From NCBI GenBank assembly GCA_963966185.1, contig CAWZYM010000399.1, forward strand, positions 299,001 to 363,000: DNA of 64,000 nt, in the 5' to 3' direction. The stretch comes from Rhabditoides inermis (Eukaryota > Nematoda > Chromadorea > Rhabditida > Rhabditidae). Below the pieces are notes generated by a model. That model saw only the letters and a program-made list of their open reading frames with translations, was not told the origin of the DNA and did no database searches. The translations under genes were made by a program, and so were the position numbers. Below, in pieces: positions 20,824-31,781 of this stretch (positions are counted from its first letter, which is position 1; the number at the start of each line of letters is the position of its first letter).

Positions 20824-20925
20824 ATGCGGCTATCACTCCTTCTACTCCTTCCTCTGCTTTGCTATGGACGTCGCGGCTCGATGCGTTCAGTTCTACGCAA
20901 CATCGCGTTCGGTGGGCGCCTTTGA
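20824..20925 (+). CDS. Possible 33-aa ORF with hydrophobic leader
   Basis: A short frame begins [15 protein letters not shown], a textbook hydrophobic leader, followed by GRR and GGR basic sites spaced as in a tiny peptide precursor, then stops. It lies in the divergent promoter region between two genes. No splice sites, homologue or codon evidence support it, so it may be chance. Confidence 0.2.
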   Translation: MRLSLLLLLPLLCYGRRGSMRSVLRNIAFGGRL

Positions 20926-21242
20926 TCTTCTTGCACTGCTATCAGCAGATAGAGATAGTGAGAGTGAGAGTGAGAGAAGCGAGGCGACTTTATCAGATGG
21001 ACACTTCCACTGAAAGCCGGTGAGTAAACGGAAGGCTGAGCGTACAGTGTTGGTGAACCGCGGAAAGACGATCGCTTGCGAGAATGATTGGACGCGAGGG
21101 GGCGAGCGAGAGATGAGTGGTCACGTCAGGATGATGCAAGCCTGCAGATGCAGAGACATCTTATGCAAGTGAAAAGACGCGTTTTCACCACGCGAGGGAC
21201 ACAGTAGTAAGTGTGCCTTCAGATCGCTTCGTCGCTACGCAG
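20926..21242. other. Divergent promoter region with possible first exon
   Basis: A candidate 7-codon first coding exon for the next gene lies at 21148-21168 (ATG after a cctgcag acceptor, phase-0 donor). It joins in phase to 21243, but nothing else supports it. Purine-rich strings occupy 20950-20980. Confidence 0.3.
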
Positions 21243-21812
21243 TTCGACTACAGCGCGTACTTGTCGGGCGTCGATCGCTCGTCCTTCAAGATCGTCCCCT
21301 TCCAGGACTCGTCCAACGACACTTTCTTCAAAGTCGGCATGTAAGTGGAGCCCACAGTAGACAATTTACACTGCTCTTCTCACAGCCGCGGTTTGTTCGG
21401 CGCTGGCGTCATGCTTGACTGGACATGCGGGGAGACAATCAAAAAGCACTTCACCCGCGGGGCGCGCAAAAACGGAAAAACCACTTGTGATAATCGAGAC
21501 GCAGACAGGAAAGCGTGTTACACGCTTAACGCATTATCACTTTCGCCTCCTCCCAGCGAGATAATGCCCTAATTGGAGTGACCGCAGTTTCATAACCCGC
21601 AAGATGGCGGTAGTGAGAGTGAAAAGAGTGCATAGTGAGAGCGTAGAGAGTGTTACGATCATGCGTTGGCTGCGAGCCAGCGGTTGTTGATGTTATTCCC
21701 GCTAGGAGAAGTGCACTTTAGGTGTGCGTCTCACTCACATCACTTCGCCTCGCCTCACAGCCTCACAATTTCAAACTCATACCCATACCCTATCCCTGTT
21801 TCTTTCTCGGTA

Positions 21813-21875
<63 letters not shown>

Positions 21876-21932
21876 AACGCTCTCTGCTACAGTGAAGTAC
21901 AGTTGTCTTTGTTTGCGCTTGGTGACACTTGC

Positions 21933-21974
<42 letters not shown>

Positions 21975-23071
21975 GAAAAAGATGAAGCTAAAAGGGACAC
22001 GAGAGCGGTCATGTGACAGTGTGCCTTGTTTGGACACGGACCCGCTTGCGAAATGCGATTGGAGATTGGAGCGAGTGAGGGGGGGGGGGCTTATGATCTC
22101 TGAAAGAACACGAGTGTTTGTCAAAGGACTCCTCTGAAACTGAAAGAGAATATTATAGAACGGCACTCTTCAGTAAACTGCACCTGCAACCAATCTCCTA
22201 TCACTTTTTTCTCCGCACAGAAGCTAATCGAGCGGACAGCAAAAGCAAAATCCTCGCAAACACGCGAGCGTTTTCATTAATTTCACACCAAACGTTTTTC
22301 AATATTCAGAATCTCGTCGGAGAACCTCGAAAACTACACAAAAATCTCGCTGTCGAAAGAAGTCGGGGAGCTGAAGAACAAGCCATGGTTTCCCGCTCAG
22401 CGGATACGGTAAAACAATACGATATACTACTGTACATATTACCATTTATACTTTTAGGGAAGAACTGGGCATGTGCCTGTTTAGTCGGTATGCGTCTTTG
22501 GTGGAACACGATTTCAAGGTATTACCTGTTTCGCCAGCCGATCTCTGAATGCCCGTCTCTCTTTTCAGTACGACAAAGCTATGTACGGCTGGATGAATAT
22601 AATGCGATTCACGTGCGGAAAGGTGTGTTGTTCTGTGAAAGCGCATGTGATTTCATTTATAACAATTTTGAGGTGAGCGACAACTTTTACGCGTTCGGAA
22701 TGGCTCTGGCGAGGACGCGCTTCCGACTCGCGCCCGTCTTCCTCACCAAACAACAACAGTTTGTTCACTTGTATGACGTGGTCTTTTTGTAGCCCGTGTA
22801 GTCTGTGTAACTTGTGCTGGTCTCGTGCTAAGCATGCGCTATCTGTGATTGTGGAAAGATATCACTCTCTCGCATGTTATTCGGATGTTTGGAAGTGGCG
22901 ACTGCCCGCCAGGCGCCTCCGAAGCACACACACGCACACAAAAAAACGCGAGTTCCCATGACTTCTGCCACCTCGCTGTTTCAAAAATTCAAAACTTTTC
23001 CAGACACAAAGCGAACCGCGGAGAGGCGTGAGATAGGCATAGGATCTATTCAGATAGTGTGGTGGAGAGAG

Positions 23072-23114
<43 letters not shown>

Positions 23115-26100
23115 AGAAGCGTTGCAGGATGTGTGACATTTTCTCGCGTTGCTGATACAGTCTGTCTGCGGTGGGAGAGGGCGATAGATGTGAGAGGGAA
23201 GAGAAAGATCGCGAAGATTCCAGAGAGTGCGGCAATGCAAAAACGAGTGATCAAACAAATCGCCGCTGCATGTAAGCTCGCATTCAGCAACAAAAAAGTA
23301 GTGCATGTGTTTGCAGACAGTGGGCGACCGCCGGTCGAAGCATCATCACGAGAGACGTGCAGAAAATCGTGCAGGTAAATAAAACAACAAACATTGAAAC
23401 ATTATTGTACAAATTGTACATTGTATATTTTACAACAATGTGAGAAATATACAAACATATTTGTCACATTGTTGATCCCGGGGATCCCGGCAGTAATAAT
23501 TAAATAAATAAAAATTGAAACAACTTCTCATCAGGTGTTTTCCACACAATTCGGCGAGTACGCGGATGCAAAAATGCGTACGGAAATGAACAAACTTACG
23601 GCGGTCGTCGGAAGCAGTGAAGAGGAAACAGGTGGCTATCCAATGTTTTTCGACATCGCATTCCGCTACTTCAGACCAATTCATTGATCTTGGAGAGCTC
23701 GGTAGAGACAGTATGGCCGCACTCTTTCCCGGCCCACTCAACCACACCTCACTCAAAAAGAGCAAGAAGAGTCAGTTCGACACAATGGCTATACCAGTAA
23801 GTTTAGTTAATTTTAATTTGCTTACGGTCGGAAGAACTTCTAGATCATTACGCGCCTTCTCGTCTTGCCCGTTTCAAATGTATCAAAGATTGTTCCGAAT
23901 TACGTCAATGAACTGAGCGACACTGCCTTGGATACTCTGGAAAATTGCGAAAAAGCGGTCTGTGTTCGTGAAGATGTGGTGGGTATTTTTTTTAAAAAGA
24001 TTTTTATTTTTTATCGAGTTAATTTAAAGTGACAATTTTATTGATCCGCAATCGGAGAAATTTTGAATTTTGAATTGGCGCGCTTTACAAATTCTGGCTA
24101 TAACTATTGAACTTGAGATGCGTATCACATAGGGAGATGTTTATCGGCTTCTACGACTTCAGTTTATGCTAGAAACTGAATTTCATATCAAAATTTCATT
24201 TCAAATTCCCGTCATTCAAGACGTTTCAGACACTCAGCTGTGATGTAACCTCACTTTTTACCCATAAAGCATTCAAAATCAACTATTTTTTGGAGCAAAA
24301 AATAGTTTGAAATCATGAAAAAAGTTCTAGTTTTCAGGTTTAGTAGATGTTATTTGATGTTTCCATAACTTTTCATCAGTATTAAGTGAAATTGTCACTT
24401 TAACCTCCATTCAAAACCTCGCATGAATAAAATAAACTATTCCATGTAATTTTTTTTTAAAGTCACCACAGTATTCAAAGCCAAAAAATGACGTGATCCG
24501 TAATATCAGCCACAAATACGGTGACTCAAGCACAACGAGCCCACGTCACTTTTTGTGATTCAGATCGTGATTCACATAAGCTGCCGCCAAAAAAATGTAC
24601 GCACAATATTTGCACAATGGCGTGGGGCGTGGGAGTCGGGATCAAAAAGAGTGAATCACGTAATTGAGTGATTGCAGCTGACTGACGTCTACTCCAAGAA
24701 GCCGACTGTGCACAACTTCACAAAGGAGAGGGCGATATCGGTCGCCCTGACGGAGAAGAGCGAAACGGAAAAGAAACGCGGCAAGGTAATCCAACAAACA
24801 TCAAGTTCAAATTCAAATGTTTATCCGGAATCGTTATGAAATATGACATCACAATCACAGTGATAGGATAGGGAGCATACAGTAGGCCAAGATCGGCTAA
24901 CGCCGGGTAAAGACAGTTGGGCTAGGTTAGTGGCGGAAGACGAGAAAACAATAAAATTAACAGCCAGAATCAGAATCAGAATTTTTCTCGAATCAAGCAT
25001 CACGTCGCACAATACAAGCATAAATCACAGAGAGGTTACGGAAAATAGGCATTTACAGAAAAAAAGAAAGTGAGTAACTTGCAACATTTATTTTATGCAG
25101 CAACAGTCGTCATCATCGAGCGCAGAGTCGGATCCTCTCCGTCTCCTCGCGTGGAGCAGCGCTAAGCCCTCGTTCACATTCAACCCCGTCAAGCGGAGAA
25201 CCGTCAGCGGAATAGTGTGAGTCCCATTCGTCTTCCACGCAGACAGATGCGATGAATCGAAAACGAGTTCGTAGTCGTAGGCTGAAGATATTGTTTTATT
25301 TCACAATGAAACTCGATACTTTTTAACCCGTAATTCATAAAATATGAAAATTTTAATGCAAATGTACATATCACACTGTCTCTGTAAGAATCGGACGAGG
25401 TGGTTACTAGGAGCTATGTCAGCGCACATGACGGTTATCAAAGGTCTTCTACATAATGCAAATAGTCGTTTTTGTCAAATATGCAAATTTGGCCCATTAA
25501 GGGACCACTACCTTAAATCGGTCAAATTTTGCCAAAACACTTCAAATAAGAAACTCATTCGATTTCTTGTCAGATTATAATAACTTTTTTCATAAAAAAT
25601 AGTTTACGAAAAAAATAGTTTTGAAAAAGTTATGAGCAAAAAATGAAAAATTTGCATATTTTCAGTTTTTATGAGTATGCTCCGGTCCGAAAAAAAAACA
25701 AAAATGAATCACACTATTAGAAAGACGTTTTTAGTTTCGTTTGCATGATTTTTTTTTTACAAAAATCGATTGCACCGTCTTTCGCCATCTAGACGATGGA
25801 AAGTGATCCAGATAACAAAAGTGGGGCTGTGTGAACGTTTTCATGTTATATGTTATACCAATCCGAAAAAAAAACTAACTACACCATCAGAATTTACGTA
25901 TTTTGTTCAGTGAATGAGCACGTTTTCACGAAAATCGATTGCACAGTCATTCACAATCCGGACAGTTGAAAGTGGTCAAAAAGGATTTATCAACGTCGTT
26001 AATAACTTACAGTTGAATTCAAATTTCAAGAAAACACGAAAATCGACGCCTTTCGTAAAAAGACAAAATGCGCAGATTCTAATACGACAATCTGTTAGAG

Positions 26101-27403
26101 TTACTTCAGATTGATTCAACAGGTAAACTGAACAGAACTGTGTGTATTTTTTCAGACCACTGTCAACTGTCCGGATTGTGAATGACAGTGCAATCGATTT
26201 TCGTGAAAACGTGCTCATTTACTGAACAAAACACGTAGATTCTGTTGGTGTAGTTAGTTTTTGTTTCTTCGGATTGATATAAAATGAAAACGTTCACACA
26301 GCCCCATTTTTGCTATCTGGATCACTTTCAATCGTCTGGATGGCTGGATGACGGAAGACGGTGCAATAGATTTTTGTGTTAAAAATCATGCAAACGAAAC
26401 TAAAAACGCTCTTTCTAATGATGTGATTCATTTTTGTTTTTTCAAACCGGAACATACTCATAAAAGTTAAAAATATGCAAATTTTTCATATATTTTTTGG
26501 GCATAACCTTTTCAAATCAGTTTTTTTTTCGAAAAAAAACTTAAAAGAAAAAGTTCTTATAATCTGACAAAGAATCGAACGCGGCCTTATTTGAAGTGTT
26601 TTGACAAAAATCGACCGATTTGAGGTAGTGGTCTCTTTATGGGCCAAATTGCATTGTTGACAGAAAAAAACTATCTGCATCTTGTAGAGGACCTTCGATA
26701 ACCTCTATGTGCGCTGACATAGCTCCTAGTAACCCCATGCTTGAAAAGTGTTGTTGTTGTTTGTTTATCAGACATGTACATACAATGGTAGCATGATGGG
26801 TTATCTGGAAGCACACACAATCCTACAGTGGGGTATTGGGGCTCCTTGGCTGGAACAGTGCGGCGCGAGTCCTGACTGTTCATGGTAGATGGGCGTGAAC
26901 ATCGCGAAGTGACCAGTTCCGGATGCGAGGCGTGGTAGAAGATCTTGAAAGACTGCCGCCGCCGGTGGTAGGGCTCTCAGAGAGTGAGAGTGGGTTCACG
27001 CGCCCCACCGGGAGGTAGTGGACAATTGCCCGCTAGGGAAATCGAACCTGCGACCGTTCACTTAGCAAGCTGTGACGATATCCACTTGGCCAACCCGGCC
27101 CCTTGAAAAGTGTTCGATTCTTACAGAGATAGTGTGATATACATTGCAGGGACCAAGCCGCTTAAAAATGTGATAAACCGATCATTTTGATTTTGTGTCA
27201 GGATTTTGAAAAAAGGCTGGCACGTACAAAACTATTACATGTATCTAAAACGAGTTCGTAGATGATTGATAATACTTTGGTACCTACATTGCAGCGACAT
27301 GCCGCAGCGTTACGAGGGCGATGCTGAATCCCTATGGAAGTCGCTTCTTGACCAGCAGCTCTCCGACACTTTGCGCGTCCACTTCGGAGACATACTCGAC
27401 TAG
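21243..27403 (+). CDS. Unidentified protein, about 350 aa, 11 or more exons
   Basis: In-phase exons: 21243-21340, 22310-22408, 22458-22518, 22569-22622, 23321-23374, 23535-23631, 23675-23796, 23844-23978, 24678-24785, 25101-25216 and 27295-27403 (TAG). The start is uncertain: a 7-codon exon at 21148-21168 would supply an ATG. The N-terminal half has helical, aromatic-rich motifs (FDYSAYLSGVD, KNKPWFPAQRIREELGMCLF, YDKAMYGWMNIMRFTCGKWA). The middle carries the hydrophobic run IITRLLVLPVSNVSKIVPNY, and the C-terminal part has a Ser-rich linker. No signal peptide or catalytic motif was recognised. Two introns carry mobile-element remnants: a MITE-like element in 23979-24677, and a foldback with nested SINE in 25217-27294. 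Exon quality is good; function unknown. Confidence 0.68.
21816..21872. repeat. (CT)n microsatellite
   Basis: About 28 CT units in the first large intron of the 21243-27403 gene. A complementary (GA)n run sits at about 21936-21971, so the two tracts could pair as a hairpin in the transcript. Confidence 0.9.
21936..21971. repeat. (GA)n microsatellite
   Basis: About 17 GA units, complementary to the CT run about 65 bp upstream. Confidence 0.9.
23063..23115. repeat. (GA)n followed by poly-G
   Basis: A GA run of about 20 units ends in a run of about ten G; it lies within the intron before the exon at 23321. Confidence 0.9.
24024..24403. mobile_element. MITE-like element with 15-bp terminal inverted repeats
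   Basis: TTAAAGTGACAATTT at 24024-24038 is the exact reverse complement of AAATTGTCACTTTAA at 24389-24403. The 380-bp AT-rich interior has no coding capacity but contains a local hairpin (aactattttt...aaaaatagtt, about 24281-24307). Size and structure fit a non-autonomous DNA transposon in intron 23979-24677. No clear target-site duplication was seen. Confidence 0.55.
25353..27155. mobile_element. Long foldback inverted repeat (about 0.6-kb arms)
   Basis: The left arm (about 25353-25979) and right arm (about 26152-27155, interrupted by a SINE) are reverse complements along their length with scattered mismatches. Outer anchors are tgtctctgtaagaatcg near 25378 and its complement near 27115, and ttactaggagctatgtcagc at 25406-25425 against its complement near 26735. 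The inner anchor is caatccggacagttg at about 25955 against caactgtccggattg at about 26162. The spacer is about 170 bp. No transposase is encoded. Foldback or snapback DNA transposon derivatives have this shape. It lies in the last intron of the 21243-27403 gene, so the pre-mRNA would carry a very long hairpin. Confidence 0.8.
26753..27101 (-). mobile_element. tRNA-derived SINE nested in the foldback arm
   Basis: On the minus strand this 349-bp insert begins ggggccgggTTGGCCAAGTGG: RNA polymerase III A box at 27092-27082. It then has a B box (GGTTCGATTTC, 27048-27038), a non-tRNA body and an (AAC)n-like tail at 26753-26765. It is flanked by a 13-bp direct repeat, CTTGAAAAGTGTT, at 26740-26752 and 27102-27114, a typical LINE-mediated target-site duplication. 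Removing it restores the foldback right arm, so it inserted later. The tRNA part resembles a class II (Leu/Ser-like) head, but the exact parent tRNA is not certain. Confidence 0.85.
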
Positions 27404-27601
27404 CAAGACTAGCAATTTATAATTTTATAATTTATTCAGATGTGTGATCATATTTATTATCTGTGATATTTTTTATTTACAGACTAATAATAAATGTTTG
27501 TGTTTACAACGCGTTCCCAGGCGCGCGGCAAATGTCAGAGTGGGACGAGCGCGAGAGATGCTGGATCAAGCATTGTTGATTCCTTTGCGCGTCGTGTTTA
27601 G

Positions 27602-27782
27602 ATGAGTGGTCATAAGCGGAAGTGCGACGTTTCCAGTGAAAGCGATAATCCGCAGAGGTGAGCCATAGTTTACTACCTCTTATATTGCTTTTTGTTTCAG
27701 GAAGAGAAGACGGTTGATGGCTCGTCGGAAGAGTCAGCGACCGTTCCGAGAATACTGCTTCTACGATGTCGAGTACGTGTAA
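27602..27782 (+). CDS. Two-exon 45-aa basic protein
   Basis: Exon 27602-27657 joins in phase across a 43-bp intron (gtgagc...tttgtttcag) to 27701-27782. The product begins MSGHKRKCDVSSESD, has an arginine-rich block KRRRLMARRK that resembles a nuclear localisation signal, and ends FYDVEYV. It lies 199 bp downstream of the preceding plus-strand gene, a spacing compatible with a nematode operon. No family recognised. Consensus splice sites and preserved phase are the only support, so it remains a candidate gene. Confidence 0.45.
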
Positions 27783-29600
27783 ATAGCGAGATACAGGCAC
27801 AGTGGCGACATAAATCTACAATTAGAATTAGCTCTCATAAACGCTTGTTATAAAACATGTACAATAATTTCTGAGGGCAGCTCGGCAGCTCTGAGCTGCA
27901 ATGTCGCTCACACACTTTGCGCATCGTCGTGATTGCTTCCAACGTAATATAGTGTTAGGTTGATGTAGTTTCCTTTCGCAAACATTTCTAGCTCAAAAGT
28001 CTCTGCTGTACCTTTGACTATTAACAAACTACTCCGAATATTATAGTAGCACATTATGGCCGTTCTGTTTGGCGGGTTGCGATAATGTTGATAGCATATA
28101 AAAAGAGAACGGCACGTGTTTCGACTATGTATACACAAGGAGTACGTATTTATGCACAAAAACAATGAAATAATCTTTGAACTACATCACAGCATCACAG
28201 TTCCGGAGACGAGGGCTACTTTGCCGACTGGGAGTGCACACCGCCGCACGACGACTGAGAAACCCTCAGAAGACGTTCTTCATTCTTCAAACACTAGCAT
28301 CTTATTCTTATATCTTCTCAATTCTATACATTATTTCCTGTGATAATGCGTCAGTAATAATCACAATTCGTAAACAAATGTATTGTTATGAAAGCGCACC
28401 GAGACCTATGCCGCCCATTCTTCTGTGTAGTCGCATTTTCGTGAATGTCACGCCGTATCTCTGTAGCCGCTGTTCTCTGTAGTCGGTGTGAGCCAATTGT
28501 CAGCATACGCCTCCAGGTTTCTTTCGCAACATGAGAGAGAAACACGACCACAACAACAAGGTTGCGAAAGAGAAGGGCCGAGCGGTCACTCGAATGTTCG
28601 CGAGCCCTGTGAACGACAACACCGCTGCACATGATAAACACGAGAGAACGTGACACTCGCCGAATGGGTCAGGGAATGGCCTGGCGAGCCTCGCGGTTTG
28701 CACTGAACCAGTGTGCTACCCTCATTTGGCATAGGTATGCTGAGCACCTTAGCCCAGTACAAAGCGCGCGACTCGCGTGGCGAATGAGAGGACTCGGAAC
28801 ATAGTGGAATACAGGTGGTGGAATATATGAGATGTAGCCTTTGGTCGCCGCGACCGCCCCCGAATATCACATGACGAAACACTGATTACGCAAAACACAC
28901 ACACAGGAATTTGGCGAACACGCGGCGGTGGGATCGCGAACCTTCGAGAATGCAGACGCTCGGGTTGCGAAACAGACGCAGATGACACGTGTGAATAGAG
29001 AGAGAAGAGTAGCAGGTAGTGAGTAGTGAGTAGTGAGTAGTGAGTGGTGGACGTGAGACACGCACGCTGCACAGTGAGCACCTCGGGCCGACTCGAGCCG
29101 GGTTTATACCGCCCGATGACTGACTCATCCCGGCCGGCGTCGGACACGTCATTGAGAGCGCAGACGGGCAGAGCGACGAGGGATCGGCGGTGTGGCGGAG
29201 AGAGGCCGGACGCGGCGAGGGGCGGAGAGAGTGCGCGGGTAACGCCCACACCGAGCGGAAAGACATCAGCTGTTTCGAAACGGGGAACGCATCACCGCCT
29301 AGATTACTAGATTGTGGATAGAGACACACCGCAACACATTACGTCATAATAATACGTATTGACGTCATTGTGGGGACCGGTGATGTCCCGCGTTCAAACA
29401 CAGACGCGCAATTAATAAGATAAGTTTATCAGGGAGAGCTGTGTGGGCGGAGAAGAGAGAGGGAATCGAATGAAAGCAAATGCGGGCGACCCGTGTGCGG
29501 TTTCTTCAATGGGACGAGAGAAAGGAGATGATGTGACAGCGAGCGGAGGTAGAGCAGATGGTACGGCAATGCATAGTAGGTCCAAGGTACCCAGGCAGTC
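27783..29600. other. Convergent intergenic region
   Basis: No supported exon. A run of four AGTAGTG-type units lies at about 29017-29047, and a full CRE palindrome TGACGTCA at 29360-29367. Open frames on the minus strand across 28750-29330 are Ser/Leu-rich and lack splice or domain support. Confidence 0.4.
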
Positions 29601-29776
29601 CTATCGAGACGTGCTGGGTCCTGCAACGGGAACCTTGAGAGTTCATTTCACGGGTGCCCCTTAGTCATGGCGAAATGTGTTTGTCGTCGTCGCCGTATTT
29701 CTTAGTCATACGTGTGAGTCACGCAATACATCATGAGAATCAGATCATTGTGAAACTGGATGCAGAGTGTGGCCAT

Positions 29777-29810
<34 letters not shown>

Positions 29811-30802
29811 CGAAATGCGTCTGCGCCCTCTCTCTCTCTCTCACTCACTCCCCCGCGGGGCGGCAATGACGCATAGGCCGCGTCATGTCTAGTCGTCTTT
29901 TGTGTTCTGCCGTGCGCAGATATATTAAGCGCGCAACTAGCTCAGCATTTCTCGACCGAAAAATAATCGTGCTCTAATTGGCACCGTATGCCAAACAGTG
30001 ATACATACTACATAATTTCTTTGGCGTTCATATCTCTGTTTCGCGGTTTGTCTCACATGATCAAGTGGCGTAGTGGAAAAGCTCTCACTCAGCAAGCAAC
30101 AATTCGAGGGTTCGCCCCTGGCTATCTCCGAAAAGTTTTGTCGAATTGAAAACACCATTCGATGGGTTCTGATCCTTGTCTAACCACCCTAATGTCTCTC
30201 GTGAAAAGAATGGAACTCATTTGCGGGCCCACTTTATACGGGGCAGACATAGATGCGCACACATATTGAAAAACAATCGTTAATGTACCTGGCATGGGCG
30301 CTAGCTGACGCGGCTCGCGCATCGGAGCGGGCGCGGTGGCGACAATCGGCGGCGCCTTCTTCTTCCTAGACGGAAATTACATAACACATACATGACGAAA
30401 CTTGCGTGTTGCGCAATAGAGCTGACACAGTGCGAACGTGTACTTGAATGATGTCAGACTCACTCCTTGGGCGGCGCGTCCTTCGAGTCGAACTTGCCGC
30501 CCTCGCCGCGCGCTCTCGCCAGAGCGTGCTTGTGGCGCGACTCGTGCAGGTACTTCTGAAACGAAAACACCTCATTGCGTCGAGGAGCAGGAGTCACCCA
30601 CCCTGCGGCCGCGATTCTTGGGCAGCCGGCCCTCGGCCTCGAGCTTCTGCCGCGCCGCGCGACGCTTCACAATACGAGCGTACTGCTTCGGATTCACGTA
30701 CATCGGTTCTTCCTAAGAAAAAACGCATGACTTATTCACAAGTATATTCTAGGCATTCCATAAATAACGCATGAATCGTTCTCTCTCTCTCTCCTCTCTC
30801 TC

Positions 30803-30851
<49 letters not shown>

Positions 30852-31732
30852 CACTCCGGGGGGCGGAATGATATAGGGGGACCGGAAGTGACATACACAG
30901 GGGCGCTGATTATGGAGCAATAAGCACAGGGTGTGATAGGCGCACCTGGGACGTGTCGCGCGACTGTGGCGGTTGTATCATCTGCACGTAGTAGGACTGG
31001 CTGGGTGTCGAGGAGGACGAGGGTTGCTGAACAAATGTCAATGAATTGATACTACACTGTAGCTTTCATACTCGTTTGATTTTTTCCTCGTTTGACTTGT
31101 CCCCCGAGAGTATTGTAAACCTTGTAAATTAATTTTTGATGCAATTAAAAAAATAATTTCAATTATGAAAAACGTCAATAACCCACGTCAACGTCCTGTA
31201 CGATCTGCACCACGTTGCTGAAGTCGACATTCTTCGCTAAACAAGCAAGAGTTTTTCGGGAGAAAAAAGGAAAGGGAGATTGGTGGTGACGCGAATTCGC
31301 CGTATGAAAGCGGAAGCTACATGCTACAACGATCGCCTACAAATGAGAGATGACGACGAGACGGAAAGGCAAAAAGAGATGGAAGTATGCATCCTTGCAA
31401 CTACCCTACAGGAAACAAGGGACTAAACGTCCACTATCCTCATGCATCAAAGTATTACACATCGTACACTACAGAAACACTACGACTGAGTACCGTAAAC
31501 GTACCGTATACGTATTGGCTACCATCGTCCGCCTGGTGAACCTGCAGCATCTGCGAGTTGCCGTGACCGTCGCCCATCTGCACCACCTGTAACAGGGATG
31601 CGGTTACGGTACGGTGAACAGATTACGGTACTCGTTCGGTAAAGCAAGAAAAAGAAAAGTACAAACATACCTGCACGGGAGGCGGTGGCGGTGGCTGTGG
31701 AACGATGGAGAAGGACTGTAAGGTATACATCA

Positions 31733-31781
<49 letters not shown>

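Noticed and set aside
21383..21570. Open stretch after an acag acceptor in the 21243 gene
   Set aside because: It leads to a stop with no donor; exon 21340 joins exon 22310 in phase without it.
28690..28740. tRNA-like A-box match on the minus strand (TAGCACACTGG)
   Set aside because: No acceptable B box at tRNA spacing and no stem pairing.
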